Part shown: positions 36,317-45,559 of the stretch, in pieces
How the letters are laid out: every line of letters starts with the position of its first letter
Position numbering within the stretch: the first letter of the stretch is position 1
Assembly (NCBI GenBank): GCA_947259295.1
Contig: CAMYMG010000061.1
Coordinates: forward strand, 1 to 53,057
Direction: 5' to 3'
Origin: an uncultured Rhizobiaceae bacterium
GTDB lineage: Bacteria > Pseudomonadota > Alphaproteobacteria > Rhizobiales > Rhizobiaceae
DNA: 53,057 nt
Translations under genes and position numbers: made by a program
The notes under the pieces: generated by a model
What the model saw: only the letters and a program-made list of their open reading frames with translations
The model's database searches: none
What the model was told of the DNA's origin: nothing

Positions 36317-37216
36317 TCAGAAGGACGGCCGCGGAAGTCCCGCCTTGAGCGACGCCGAAACCAGCGTGTTGGCCATCAGCAGCGCGATGGTCATTGGCCC
36401 GACGCCGCCCGGAACCGGCGTGATGGCGCCAGCCTTTTCCGCGGCCTCGGCAAAGGCGACATCGCCGACGAGACGCGACTTGCCCTCGCCCTTTTCGGGT
36501 GCCGGCACGCGATTGATGCCGACGTCGATGACGGTGGCGCCTTCCTTGACCCAGTCGCCCTTGATCATTTCGGGGCGGCCGACGGCGGCGACCAAAATGT
36601 CGGCGGTGCGGGCGAGCGCCGGCAGGTCCCTGGTGCGGCTGTGCGCGACGGTTACGGTGCAGTTGGCGGCGAGCAGCAGGTTTGCCATCGGCTTGCCGAC
36701 GATGTTGGAGCGGCCGACGACGACGGCGTTGAGCCCCGAAAGGTCCTTGCCGCGCACCCGCTCGATCAGGAGCATGGAGCCGGCCGGCGTGCAGGGCACG
36801 AAGGCGGTTTCGAGCTCGCCGGTGCCGAGCTTGCCGACATTGATGAAGTGGAAGCCGTCGACATCCTTTTCCGGCGCGATGGTCTGGATGACCTTGCCGG
36901 AATCGATGTGGCCGGGCAGCGGCAGCTGGACGAGAATGCCGTCGATCGTGGCATCGGCGTTGAGTTCGCCAATCAGCTTCAGGAGATCGGCCTCGGACGT
37001 GTCGGCGGGCAGCGTGTGCTGCACCGACTTGAAGCCGCATTCCTTTGCCTTCTTGCCCTTGGAGGCGACATAGACCTGGCTAGCCGGATCCTCGCCGACG
37101 ATGACGACGGCAAGGCCGGGCGCCGGGTTGCCCTTGGCAACAAGGTCTGCGGTCATCCGCTTGACGGTCTGGACGACGTCTTCGGCGATGAGTTTTCCGT
37201 CGATGATGTCGGCCAT
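36317..37216 (-). CDS. folD: Bifunctional methylenetetrahydrofolate dehydrogenase/cyclohydrolase
   Basis: 299-residue cytoplasmic enzyme interconverting 5,10-methylene-, 5,10-methenyl- and 10-formyl-tetrahydrofolate with NADP. Active-site motifs are intact: '[16 protein letters not shown]' with the catalytic Tyr and Lys, '[11 protein letters not shown]', and [14 protein letters not shown] in the Rossmann domain. [11 protein letters not shown] near the end is also conserved. It is divergent from proC (205-bp gap) and followed by the GlxA-type regulator, an adjacency that hints at one-carbon or betaine metabolism. Confidence 0.97.
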   Translation of the reverse strand: MADIIDGKLIAEDVVQTVKRMTADLVAKGNPAPGLAVVIVGEDPASQVYVASKGKKAKECGFKSVQHTLPADTSEADLLKLIGELNADATIDGILVQLPLPGHIDSGKVIQTIAPEKDVDGFHFINVGKLGTGELETAFVPCTPAGSMLLIERVRGKDLSGLNAVVVGRSNIVGKPMANLLLAANCTVTVAHSRTRDLPALARTADILVAAVGRPEMIKGDWVKEGATVIDVGINRVPAPEKGEGKSRLVGDVAFAEAAEKAGAITPVPGGVGPMTIALLMANTLVSASLKAGLPRPSF

Positions 37217-37421
37217 GAAGTTCCCCCGTCTGACAATGATGTGACCCGCATAATGCCGATTAATGCAGCAGGCAATCGCGACTTTGCGGCGTTGATTGCC
37301 GCGATAGCGAAAGCGGCGTGGCGAAAGCCAAGCGCTTTCAGCCTAATCGCTGGACCTCGGCGGAGACGATGATAAACCGGAGGCCCTGCGCCGCATGGGG
37401 CGCCAAGAGGAGTTTGACGGC

Positions 37422-38237
37422 ATGACGACGATTCGCGTGTTGCTGGCCGGTTGCGGAAACATGGGCTACGCGATGCTTTGCGGCTGGATCAATTCCGGCA
37501 AGCTCGACGCGAAGGAAACGCTGGTCGTCGAGCCGAACGGGGAACTGCGCGAGCGCGCGGCGCGGTTGGGCAGCGTGGCGGTGGCCTCGGCAGGCGACAT
37601 CGCCGCCGATGTTTCGCCGGAACTGATCGTGATTGCGGTCAAGCCGCAGGTGATCCGCGACGTGGTGGCGGGCTACAAGCGCTTTGCCGACAAGGCGACG
37701 TTCCTGTCGATCGCGGCGGGAACGCCGATCGCCACATTCGAGGAAATTCTCGGCAGCGATGCCTCAGTGATGCGCTGCATGCCGAACACGCCGGCGGCCA
37801 TCGGCAAGGGCATGATGGTGACCTTCGCCAATCCACACGTGGCGGCAGGAACGCAGAGTTTCGTGGCCGACCTTTTATCCGCGAGCGGCGAGGTGGCGAC
37901 GATCGAAAACGAGAGCCTGATGGATGCGGTGACGGCGGTGTCCGGCTCGGGCCCAGCCTATGTGTTCCATTTCATCGAATGCCTGACCGCGGCCGGCGAG
38001 AAGGCCGGGCTTCCGACCCATACGGCAAAACTGCTCGCCAAGCAGACGGTCTACGGCGCCGCTTCGCTGGCCGCCGAAAGCCAGGACGAACCCGGCACGC
38101 TGCGCCAGCAGGTGACCAGCCCGAACGGCACGACGGCGGCGGCACTTGCCGTGCTGATGGGCGAGGACCGGCTGAAAACTCTGGTCGGGGAAGCGGTGGA
38201 AGCGGCGCGGGCAAGGTCGGTAGAACTCGGCAAGTAG
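37422..38237 (+). CDS. proC: Pyrroline-5-carboxylate reductase
   Basis: 271-residue enzyme, final step of proline synthesis from pyrroline-5-carboxylate with NAD(P)H. The Rossmann motif LLAGCGNMGYAML, the 'VIAVKPQVIRDVV' strand, the C-terminal signature 'AVSGSGPAYVFHFIECLT' and 'VTSPNGTTAAAL' are clear. The ATG at 37422 follows AGAGGAG; an upstream in-frame ATG exists. The gap to folD contains a GGCAATC/GATTGCC inverted repeat (37271-37277 with 37294-37300) that may be regulatory. Confidence 0.96.
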   Translation: MTTIRVLLAGCGNMGYAMLCGWINSGKLDAKETLVVEPNGELRERAARLGSVAVASAGDIAADVSPELIVIAVKPQVIRDVVAGYKRFADKATFLSIAAGTPIATFEEILGSDASVMRCMPNTPAAIGKGMMVTFANPHVAAGTQSFVADLLSASGEVATIENESLMDAVTAVSGSGPAYVFHFIECLTAAGEKAGLPTHTAKLLAKQTVYGAASLAAESQDEPGTLRQQVTSPNGTTAAALAVLMGEDRLKTLVGEAVEAARARSVELGK

Positions 38238-38370
38238 ATCTCAACCCTTGCTTGCTTCGCGTCGACCGCTTGTTCACCAATAGCGGCGAACGGACATGGC
38301 CCGCCGCTTCACGCCCGTCTAGAGTGGGGTCGGCAATCGTGCCGTCCTGCAAAAGGCTGAAGTCGTCAGC

Positions 38371-38835
38371 ATGGAAGGGTTTAATTCACGGGGGCGCTAT
38401 TCCTATCGGGCCGATCCCAGGGTCCCGGCGTTCGACGATTCCGGGCCGGTAACGGTGATGGATGGCGAGTGCGCGCTGTGCTCGGGCGGGGCGCGGCTAA
38501 TCGCGCGTTTCGACAAGGCGCATGAATTCAGGATATGCCGCACGCAGACGCCGCTCGGCCAAGCGCTGCTCAACCACTTCGGCCTCGCGGCTGACGATCC
38601 CGAAAGCTGGCTCTACCTTGAAGATGGCCACGCCTATACCTCGCTCGACGCGGTGGTACGTGCCGGGCGGCGAATCGGCGGCGCAGGACTGCTGCTGCAG
38701 CCGATCCGCCTGCTGCCGCGCCGTGTCCAGGACCGACTCTACCGCCGGCTCGCGCGGAGCCGCTATCGCCTGTTCGGTCAAGCCGACATGTGCGCGGTGG
38801 CAGACCCGGCGCTCAGGGCGAGGCTGATCGAATGA
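38371..38835 (+). CDS. DCC-family (DUF393) thiol-disulfide oxidoreductase-like protein
   Basis: 154-residue protein of the DCC family, named for the Asp-Cys-Cys N-terminal motif; here VMDGECALCSGG gives the Asp and a Cys-x-x-Cys pair near residue 35. The rest is helical and basic ('LLPRRVQDRLYRRLARSRY'). Family members are proposed thiol-disulfide oxidoreductases. The stop overlaps the next start as ATGA, so it is translationally coupled to the DUF4166 fusion gene. Activity is not established for the family. Confidence 0.85.
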   Translation: MEGFNSRGRYSYRADPRVPAFDDSGPVTVMDGECALCSGGARLIARFDKAHEFRICRTQTPLGQALLNHFGLAADDPESWLYLEDGHAYTSLDAVVRAGRRIGGAGLLLQPIRLLPRRVQDRLYRRLARSRYRLFGQADMCAVADPALRARLIE

Positions 38836-40502
38836 AGGTGACCATCGCCGGCGGCTACGGCGTTTTCGGGTCCCGGCTGGCCGAACTGCTCGTGCGCGAC
38901 GGGCACGCGGTGACGATCGCCGGACGTGACCGCGGCAAGGCCGAGGCATTGGCGAAACGGCTGGGATGCGCGGCGCTGGCGGTCGACCTGCGGGCCGACC
39001 CTGCAGCCTTGTTCGCCAGCGCGCCGGAAGCGGTGGTGGATGCCGCCGGGCCCTTCCAGACCTACGGGGAAGATCCCTACAGGCTGCCGCGCCTCTGCAT
39101 CGACTACGGTGCGGACTATCTCGACCTCTCGGACGACGCCTCCTTCACCGCCGGGATCGCCGCGCTGGACGGTGCTGCTCGCGAAAAGGGGCTACGCCTG
39201 CTTTCCGGCGTGTCCAGCGTTCCAGGCATCTCCTCGTCAGTGGCGGCCGATCTTCGCGCCGGCCTCGACGAGGTGCTGCTCATCGAGACCGCCATCCTGC
39301 CGGGGAACCGCGCTCCGCGTGGCGTCTCGGTCATCGCAAGCATCGTCGGACAGCTCGGCACCACGTCACGTGTCTGGCGCGGAGGGGCCTGGCGCGACCA
39401 GGCCTGCTGGGGCGATGGCCGCCGGGTGCGCCTGACGCAGGGAATGACCAGGACCGCACGCTTCATCGAGACGCCCGACATCAGGCTCTTTCCGTCCTTC
39501 TTCAAGGCTCGGTCGGTGATGTTCCGGGCCGGCATGGAACTTGGGCTGCTGGACGCGGCCATGCGCGGCATCGGCCTGTTGCGGCGTGCCTGGACCTTCG
39601 ACGTGACGCCCGGACGGGCGGAGTTCATGCGATGTGTCGCCAACCTCTTTCTCGCCTTCGGCACCGACCGCGGCGGCATGCTGGTCACGGTGATCGGGCG
39701 CGCCGGCAGGAGCACTGTGAGGCGCGACTGGCGGCTCATCGCCGAGGCGGGCGATGGTCCCTACATTCCGGCGGTGGCGGCGCGCGCTCTGCTGGGCCGG
39801 CTTGCCAGCGTGAAGCCCGGCGCCCGACCCTGCCTGGCCGAGACGACGCGGACCGAACTGGAGGACGCGATGGCCGACCTTTCGGTATCGACGAGTCTCG
39901 AGGAGGCACCTGCTCCGAGTCTTTTCCAGGCCGCGCTGGCGGATCGGTGGGAGGATCTTCCGCCCGCTGTTCAGGTGCTGCACGACGTACACGACATAGA
40001 TAGCTTTTCCGGCACGGCGAAGGTGACGCGCGGCACCTCGCCCGTCGCGCGGCTGGCAGCGCGGTTCTTCGGCTTTCCCCAGGCGACCGAGGCGATAGCG
40101 TTGACGGTGACCAAGACACGCCGCGGCAGCGGCGAGATCTGGGAGCGCAATTTCGGCGGCCGCGTGTTCCGCTCCTACCTCACGCCAGCGCCCTATCCCT
40201 ACCGCTACCGGGAACGCTTCTGGCTGTTCAACTACGAGCAGGACCTGCCGGTGGAAGACGGCTGCATGCGGCTGCCGGTGCGCCGGGGCTGGCTGCTCGG
40301 CGTGCCGTTGCCGAGGTTCCTGCTCCCGACCAGCGAAAGCCGGGAGTTCGCCGTTGACGGCGTGTTTCATTTTGACGTTGCGCTCGGTGCGCCGCTCGGC
40401 GGCGGGCTGATCGTACGCTACCAGGGTAGCCTGCAGCCCGACCGTCGCGACCCGGAGCCGGCGCGCACCGTTTCCGAGGTGGCGATCCAGCCTGCCCATT
40501 AA
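38832..40502 (+). CDS. Saccharopine-dehydrogenase-like NADP-binding protein fused to DUF4166
   Basis: 556 residues. The N-terminal ~360 residues are a saccharopine-dehydrogenase-type Rossmann domain (TIAGGYGVFGSRLAELLV, then 'VDAAGPFQTYGEDPYRLP') followed by its catalytic-type domain. From about residue 370 to the end is a DUF4166 domain ('FQAALADRWEDLPPAVQVLH' to 'GLIVRYQGSL'). Such fusions occur in Rhizobiales; substrate unknown. The gene is coupled by ATGA overlap with the DCC gene, suggesting a joint redox task. The gap to the next gene (40503-40754, 252 bp) is AT-rich and regulatory-looking. Confidence 0.82.
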   Translation: MKVTIAGGYGVFGSRLAELLVRDGHAVTIAGRDRGKAEALAKRLGCAALAVDLRADPAALFASAPEAVVDAAGPFQTYGEDPYRLPRLCIDYGADYLDLSDDASFTAGIAALDGAAREKGLRLLSGVSSVPGISSSVAADLRAGLDEVLLIETAILPGNRAPRGVSVIASIVGQLGTTSRVWRGGAWRDQACWGDGRRVRLTQGMTRTARFIETPDIRLFPSFFKARSVMFRAGMELGLLDAAMRGIGLLRRAWTFDVTPGRAEFMRCVANLFLAFGTDRGGMLVTVIGRAGRSTVRRDWRLIAEAGDGPYIPAVAARALLGRLASVKPGARPCLAETTRTELEDAMADLSVSTSLEEAPAPSLFQAALADRWEDLPPAVQVLHDVHDIDSFSGTAKVTRGTSPVARLAARFFGFPQATEAIALTVTKTRRGSGEIWERNFGGRVFRSYLTPAPYPYRYRERFWLFNYEQDLPVEDGCMRLPVRRGWLLGVPLPRFLLPTSESREFAVDGVFHFDVALGAPLGGGLIVRYQGSLQPDRRDPEPARTVSEVAIQPAH

Positions 40503-40579
40503 GGCCGCGCCGCGGTATCCCGGAAAGCCACTGGCTCTCCTGCCCGACCTCACAATGCCGCGAGTGCTCATCAAAGTAT

Positions 40580-40617
40580 ATTTTGATTAAAATCATAGGT
40601 ATTTGCAGAAGTTTACC
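40580..40617. promoter_or_regulatory. AT-rich regulatory region before the polysaccharide locus
   Basis: ATTTTGATTAAAAT (40580-40593) is a 5-bp-arm palindrome in AT-rich DNA, a type of site bound by MucR/Ros regulators, though I cannot assign one. The heptamer GTTTACC begins at 40611, shared with other regions of this locus. The first polysaccharide gene starts at 40755. Confidence 0.4.
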
Positions 40618-40754
40618 TTTACCAGATTAACCATGGCGCGATGATTTCGTTGAAGAAATGGTTTTCGTGCCGAGATAATGTAGTATTCGGCAACGACTCC
40701 AGGGGTAGGTTTCCCTGACTGCCATGCCGGCAGAAAACCGACCGGTGACGCCAA

Positions 40755-41537
40755 GTGACGACAACAACCGAACGCCCGATGAAAGAATGGCCGACTAGCC
40801 TGCTTGGCCGACTGCCGATAACGCAGACCGACATGAAGACCTCGGCACGCGGCTTTGTGGCAGAGGCGCTGGCCCATCGCGGCAGCGGCCGGCGGCCGTT
40901 CTATTCGACCTCGGCCAACGGCCAGGTGCTGGCGCTGTGCGGCAAGGACCCCGATTTCGTGCGGCTGATGATGAAGGCCGACCAGATCCATGCCGACGGC
41001 ATGCCGATGGTGCTCTATTCGCGGCTGTTTTCGGCAAGGCCGCTGCCTGAGCGCGTTGCCACGACCGACCTGGTACACGAGGTGGCACGGCTGGCCGAGC
41101 AGCAGGGCCTGTCGTTCTATTTTCTCGGCGCCAGCGAAGAGATCAACGCCAAGGCGGTCGAGGCGATGCGCAAGGCCTATCCGAAGCTCGCCTTCGCCGG
41201 CCGGCGCAACGGCTATTTCAGCCGCGACGAAGAGGCTGGCGTGGTCGAGGCGATCAATGCGGCGAAGCCGGACATTCTGTGGATCGGTCTTGGCGTGCCG
41301 CTGGAGCAGCAGTTCATCGAGCGCAACATCGACCGGCTGAACGGGGTGGGCGTGGTGAAGACATCGGGCGGGCTGTTCGACTTCATCTCCGGCAAGAACC
41401 CGCGCGCGCCGCAATGGATGCAGGATGCCGGCCTCGAGTGGGTCTATCGCGCCATGCGCGAGCCGCGCCGCCTCGGCATGCGCTACCTAACGACCAACCC
41501 GCAAGCCATCGGCGCGCTGATCCGCCATTCGTCCTAG
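40755..41537 (+). CDS. WecG/TagA/CpsF-family glycosyltransferase
   Basis: 260-residue GT26 enzyme. Motifs include 'QIHADGMPMVLYSRLF', the central 'LSFYFLGASEEIN', the sugar-binding IGLGVPLEQQFIERN, and the late 'TSGGLFDFISGKNPRAP' with a Trp-rich C-terminus (GLEWVYRAMREP). WecG/TagA enzymes transfer N-acetylmannosamine-type residues onto lipid-linked sugars. The start GTG at 40755 is chosen; an ATG at 40779 is the alternative. It is the first gene of a polysaccharide locus and its stop is directly followed by the GTG of the GH5 gene. Confidence 0.88.
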   Translation: MTTTTERPMKEWPTSLLGRLPITQTDMKTSARGFVAEALAHRGSGRRPFYSTSANGQVLALCGKDPDFVRLMMKADQIHADGMPMVLYSRLFSARPLPERVATTDLVHEVARLAEQQGLSFYFLGASEEINAKAVEAMRKAYPKLAFAGRRNGYFSRDEEAGVVEAINAAKPDILWIGLGVPLEQQFIERNIDRLNGVGVVKTSGGLFDFISGKNPRAPQWMQDAGLEWVYRAMREPRRLGMRYLTTNPQAIGALIRHSS

Positions 41538-42692
41538 GTGCCCGGCTTGCTGAAGCGCGCGCCACGCCTTTATGCCGCGGCTTGGCTTGCTTTGATGGGC
41601 TTGGTGCCGGCAACTAGCGCGGCTCAATCTGCAGAACGCGACGACCAGGCATGCCAGGTTGCGGCGCGCTTTGCCAACCACGCGCTGCTCGGGACGATGC
41701 GGCGTGGCGTCAACTTGCCCGGGTGGGACCATGAGGACGCAAGCCAGCGGCCTAACATGGCGCAGCTGGAGGCCCTTTATGCGCACGGGTTTCGCCACAT
41801 CCGCCTGCCGCTCGACGAGCGCAAGCTCGAGGGCATCGGAGCCGAGGCCTATCTCGACCGCATGTTCGAGGAGGTCGTCTTCCTGCTCAGCCTCGACTAC
41901 ACGGTGTCGCTCGACCTGCACGCCGGCAACGCCATCGGCGGCATACTCGAGGCAGACCGGCAGGCCGGCGAGGAGAGGCTGGCCGCGCTGTGGGGCGCGA
42001 TCGCGGCGCGGGTGCGCTCGATCGACCCGCGCAAGCTGGCGGTCGAAGTGCTGAACGAGCCGGAGGTCGGCCCGGAGACATGGCAGGAGGCAGCGGCGCG
42101 GACGGCCGCGGCGATCCGCGAAATCCTGCCGCAGCACACGATCATCATCGGACCGGCGGGACCGCAGCGGCACGAGACGCTTGCCGGCATGGCGCCGCTC
42201 GACGATGCCAATGTGATCTACGCGGTCCATTACTACGACCCGTTCGCATTTACGCACCAGGGCGCTGACTGGGGCGGCGCCGATGACCCGATCGCCGACC
42301 TGAAAGGCCTGCCGTTCCCGGCGAATCTCTCCGATCCTGTCATGCAGGAACAGATGGCGGCGCTGAAGGGCGCCGGAAAAGAGCGCGCGGCGAAGGCACT
42401 GGCGGATGCGCTGGACGAGCCGTGGGACGAGGCCGGCATGGCGGCGGCCTTAGAGACGATGCGCGACTGGAGCGTGGCGCATGAGCGGCCGGTGATCGTC
42501 AACGAGTTCGGCGTGCTGTCGCATGTCGCGCCGCGCGGGGCACGGCTCGACTGGCTGGCGGCGGTGCGGCGGCAGGCGGAGCAGCGCTGCATCGGCTGGA
42601 TGCACTGGGATTTCCAGGACGGGTTCGGACTGATCGACCCCGAAACCGGCATGCCGGACGCCGGCATCATGCAGGCGCTGACGCCAGACTAG
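41538..42692 (+). CDS. Secreted GH5-family (cellulase-type) glycoside hydrolase
   Basis: 384-residue exported glycosidase. A signal peptide (LYAAAWLALMGLVPATSAAQ) is followed by a TIM barrel with the GH5 pattern: 'GFRHIRLPLD' with Arg, LDLHAGN with His, the acid/base Glu of VLNEPE at residue 174, HYYDP, the nucleophile Glu of VNEFGV at residue 323, and the Trp of WMHWDFQDG. The likely role is trimming or release of the polymer in the periplasm or outside. It starts with GTG immediately after the WecG-like stop. Its stop overlaps the convergent GINT1-like stop by 3 bases of the TAG/CTA pair. Confidence 0.92.
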   Translation: MPGLLKRAPRLYAAAWLALMGLVPATSAAQSAERDDQACQVAARFANHALLGTMRRGVNLPGWDHEDASQRPNMAQLEALYAHGFRHIRLPLDERKLEGIGAEAYLDRMFEEVVFLLSLDYTVSLDLHAGNAIGGILEADRQAGEERLAALWGAIAARVRSIDPRKLAVEVLNEPEVGPETWQEAAARTAAAIREILPQHTIIIGPAGPQRHETLAGMAPLDDANVIYAVHYYDPFAFTHQGADWGGADDPIADLKGLPFPANLSDPVMQEQMAALKGAGKERAAKALADALDEPWDEAGMAAALETMRDWSVAHERPVIVNEFGVLSHVAPRGARLDWLAAVRRQAEQRCIGWMHWDFQDGFGLIDPETGMPDAGIMQALTPD

Positions 42693-44299
42693 ACGTCCGG
42701 CGGGCGGTACCACCAGTCGACGAGATCGGCGGCGGGTTTCCATTTCGGGCGCAGCGTATAGCCGTCGATCGTTTCAAGGCGGCCATTGTAGTTCAGCGTG
42801 TGGATGCGGCTGCCCGGCCAAGTGCCGCCGGCGGTGACGGCGCCCTCGCTCTGCTGTGCAAATCCCTCGCGGTCGAGCCTAGTGACGCGCATCAGGTTGA
42901 GTGCCGCGCCATAGGTGCGGCGGCAATCCTGCACGGGACGATAGAGCTTGCCGTCGCGGCTGACGAAATTGCCGGCGGGCCTCGCCGTGCGGTCGTCGAT
43001 CAGCACCGGGTTAGACGGGTGCGCCTGCCATGGGCCGAAAAGGTCATTGGCCGACCACAGCGCCAGCATGTCGGAATAACCGCCGGAGCCGTCGCGCACC
43101 ACGGCGGTCATCCAGTAGAGGCCGTCATGCTCGACGATGGTCGCGTCGGCGGCCTCGACGCCCTCGACCAGCACGGCGTGGCGCTGCCATTTCAGCGGGA
43201 AATCGACGGCGCGGTAGATGGCGATGTCGCGGTTGGTGGAGCTTTCCGGGATCATGAAGATGTCGCCGCGATGCTCGATGAGGAAGGGGTATGAGAGATG
43301 CCAGGGCTCCTCCAGCACCGGCATGGTGGGACCCGGGCGGCCGGCCTCGTCGAAGGCGATGACGGAGATGATGCCCTTTTCGGTCTTATGGTCGAGATCC
43401 TCGAAGAACAGGTAGTCCCTGCCCTGCCAGCGCAGCGGAAACGGATCGGCATAGAAATGGTCGACCGGGTCGGCCAGCACGTTCCAGCGCACGCCATCCA
43501 GATCGCGGCGCGTCCAGACGTCGCCGCCGGGCTCAACGAAACGCCAGCCGACGCGCCAGTGGGAACCGTGGCAGCAGAGCTGGTAGGCGGCGCGGACGGC
43601 GGCGCGAGCGACATCTTTTGCGGTGCTCCCGGCAATGTCGGCGTGGGTGATGGAGCGAAAGGGCGCGGTGACCGGAGCATCGAGGCGAGCGTCGGCGGCG
43701 GTGGGCGACAGCGCCTTCAGGATTAGGGCAATGACGCGCGAGCCGACGGCCTCGATGGCGCCGCCGATGCCGGCTGCTGCTTCCAGCGATGCAGAGCCCG
43801 TGGCAACGACATGGGCTGCCTCGTCCGAGGTCGACCGCTCAATGGCGATGGCTGGCGTGCCCTGGAAGAACAGGGCCGAAGCGAGCGACGTCTCACCGGG
43901 CTGGCCGTTGTAGAGCGGGCGCAGGCGCGGCGCGGCCGATGCCGGCGCGCCCGCCGCGGCAAGATCGATGACGAGGTCGGGTTTCAGGTGTTCGGGGGCC
44001 GCGTGCGCGGATGAAAGGTCGGACGGCGCGATGCGGTCGGCGCCACCGGGGCCATGACGGACGGTGATGCGTTCGAGCGACAGGAGCGTTGCGAGGGCCG
44101 AACTCTCGCCTTGCGGCGTGTCGGCAAGGCGGACGTGAACGGCGGTACCCGGACACCTTTCGAGTGCCTCGACCAGCCACAGCACCCAGCGCGCCAGCGC
44201 AGTACGCTCGACATGGACGAGGATTGTCGCCGGGCCTGTCGACGCCACTTGCGTCACCGCTGCGACGAGCGAAGCGCCGGGGTCGATCGTGGAGGACAC
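42689..44299 (-). CDS. GINT1-like glycosyltransferase (glucosamine inositolphosphorylceramide transferase family)
   Basis: 536 residues. From about residue 245 it has a five-bladed-propeller-like region with repeated Trp/Phe-Asp/Glu motifs, including 'VDHFYADPFPLRWQGRDYLF', FFEDLDH and EPWHLSYPFL; this arrangement is that of the N-terminal domain of plant GINT1 and relatives. The first ~230 residues resemble a degenerate formyltransferase-like fold, as is seen in bacterial members. The plant enzyme glycosylates sphingolipid; the bacterial role is undefined. The start is GTG at 44299, overlapping the GT4 gene by 46 bp. It lies inside a polysaccharide locus, so it probably transfers or modifies a glycan or lipid. 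Confidence 0.72.
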   Translation of the reverse strand: MSSTIDPGASLVAAVTQVASTGPATILVHVERTALARWVLWLVEALERCPGTAVHVRLADTPQGESSALATLLSLERITVRHGPGGADRIAPSDLSSAHAAPEHLKPDLVIDLAAAGAPASAAPRLRPLYNGQPGETSLASALFFQGTPAIAIERSTSDEAAHVVATGSASLEAAAGIGGAIEAVGSRVIALILKALSPTAADARLDAPVTAPFRSITHADIAGSTAKDVARAAVRAAYQLCCHGSHWRVGWRFVEPGGDVWTRRDLDGVRWNVLADPVDHFYADPFPLRWQGRDYLFFEDLDHKTEKGIISVIAFDEAGRPGPTMPVLEEPWHLSYPFLIEHRGDIFMIPESSTNRDIAIYRAVDFPLKWQRHAVLVEGVEAADATIVEHDGLYWMTAVVRDGSGGYSDMLALWSANDLFGPWQAHPSNPVLIDDRTARPAGNFVSRDGKLYRPVQDCRRTYGAALNLMRVTRLDREGFAQQSEGAVTAGGTWPGSRIHTLNYNGRLETIDGYTLRPKWKPAADLVDWWYRPPDV

Positions 44300-45474
44300 A
44301 CTACCGGAGAAGGCGCCTGGCGGCCGAGCGCCCGAGCGATAAGCCCGGCATAGGCGTCGACCATGCCCGAGACCGAGTAGCGGGCGGCGAGACGGCGGCC
44401 AAGCACGACCCTGCGGGCGGTTGCGCCATGGTCCTGGAAGACGCTGTCGATAGCGGCGGCAAAGGCTTCTGTGTCGGCAGCATCAGCAAACAGCGCGCTG
44501 GGCTCTCCGTCGACGCTGAGTACCTCCCGCAGTACGGGCAGGTCGTTGGCGACGACCGGTACGCCGGCCTGCGCGGCCTCGACGGCGGCAAGACCGAAGG
44601 TCTCCGCCAGCGTCGGGAAGACGAAGGCATTGAGACTGGCCAAAAACAGGCCGACCTGCTGCGGCGGCATGTCGCCGATGAGGTGCAGGCGGTCGGTGAC
44701 GCCGAGGTCGGCGGCGATCGCGCGCAGACGCGCCTCATCAGGCCCCTGCCCGGCGATGGCAAGATGGAGTGCCGGGCGCCGGGCGAGCACGGCGATTGCC
44801 GCGTCCAGCTGTTTCAGCGGATGCAGGCGCGCGACCGAGCCAATCAGCACAACGCCCTGCGGCAGGCCGAACATGGTGCGCGCCTCCTGCCGGCCGATCT
44901 CAACCGACTTGTCCTCGAAGCCGTGCGGAACGTGCGTCAGCCGTTTGCGGTATCGGGCCGGATAGGCCTGGTAGTTGCGCCAGGTCTCGTTGGAATTGAC
45001 GGTGATGATGTCATAGGCGCCGAGGAGCCCTAGGATGCGGTCGATGAAGCGGGCCGGCGGGCTGATCGTGGCCGGTGCCGAGACATGGTTGGCAATGACG
45101 ACGGGCACGCCGGCAAGGCGGCCGGCTGCGGCGCCGAAGATGTTGCCGTAGTGCTGGAAGGTAAGCAGGACATCCGGGTCGATGCGGCGGATCATGCGCA
45201 AGAGCTTCCACAGGAAGATAAGGAAGGCGAACGGATTGCGCGGGCTGTCCTGCAGGCAGAAATGCACATTGGCCCAGCGGTCGAAGGCAGCGGTCTTGCG
45301 GTAGAAGAACAGGTGATGGATCTCGTATTCCGGCTCGCCGATCCGCTCCTCCTGTGCAAAGCCCTCGCCGAGCAGGCGCGAGATCTCCTGTGCCCCGGCC
45401 ATTTCGGCCTGGGTCTGGATGAAAAGGAGCCGGACGGGCCCGGCCTTGGTTTTTGCTCGCATATCTGCCTGCAT
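44254..45474 (-). CDS. GT4-family glycosyltransferase
   Basis: 406-residue GT-B glycosyltransferase. Domain one starts 'RLLFIQTQAEMAGAQEIS', with the glycine-rich acceptor-site loop, and the C-terminal half has the conserved GSVARLHPLKQL (donor-binding loop), 'GQGPDEARLRAIAADLG' and the Glu-x7-Glu motif in PTLAETFGLAAVEAAQAG. It should add a sugar, alpha-linked in many GT4 members, from a nucleotide sugar. I choose the ATG at 45474 over a TTG at 45513. The 3' end overlaps the GINT1-like start by 46 bp, suggesting a coupled pair. Confidence 0.92.
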   Translation of the reverse strand: MQADMRAKTKAGPVRLLFIQTQAEMAGAQEISRLLGEGFAQEERIGEPEYEIHHLFFYRKTAAFDRWANVHFCLQDSPRNPFAFLIFLWKLLRMIRRIDPDVLLTFQHYGNIFGAAAGRLAGVPVVIANHVSAPATISPPARFIDRILGLLGAYDIITVNSNETWRNYQAYPARYRKRLTHVPHGFEDKSVEIGRQEARTMFGLPQGVVLIGSVARLHPLKQLDAAIAVLARRPALHLAIAGQGPDEARLRAIAADLGVTDRLHLIGDMPPQQVGLFLASLNAFVFPTLAETFGLAAVEAAQAGVPVVANDLPVLREVLSVDGEPSALFADAADTEAFAAAIDSVFQDHGATARRVVLGRRLAARYSVSGMVDAYAGLIARALGRQAPSPVVCPPRSTPALRSSQR

Positions 45475-45559
45475 GGTGACGATAGGCTCGGAGTAAGACG
45501 CCAAAACCCTCAAGAAAGAGTTGGCGTAAGGTAAAGAAGGCTCGAGAGAGGACGTTTTC

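Noticed and set aside
36276..37040. N-terminal extension of the GlxA-type regulator across folD
   Set aside because: It is in another frame of folD on the same strand and carries no domain; the DJ-1-like domain starts near 36266-36275.
40611..40632. CtrA-type binding site
   Set aside because: TTAACC is present but the spacing to a second TTAA half is wrong.
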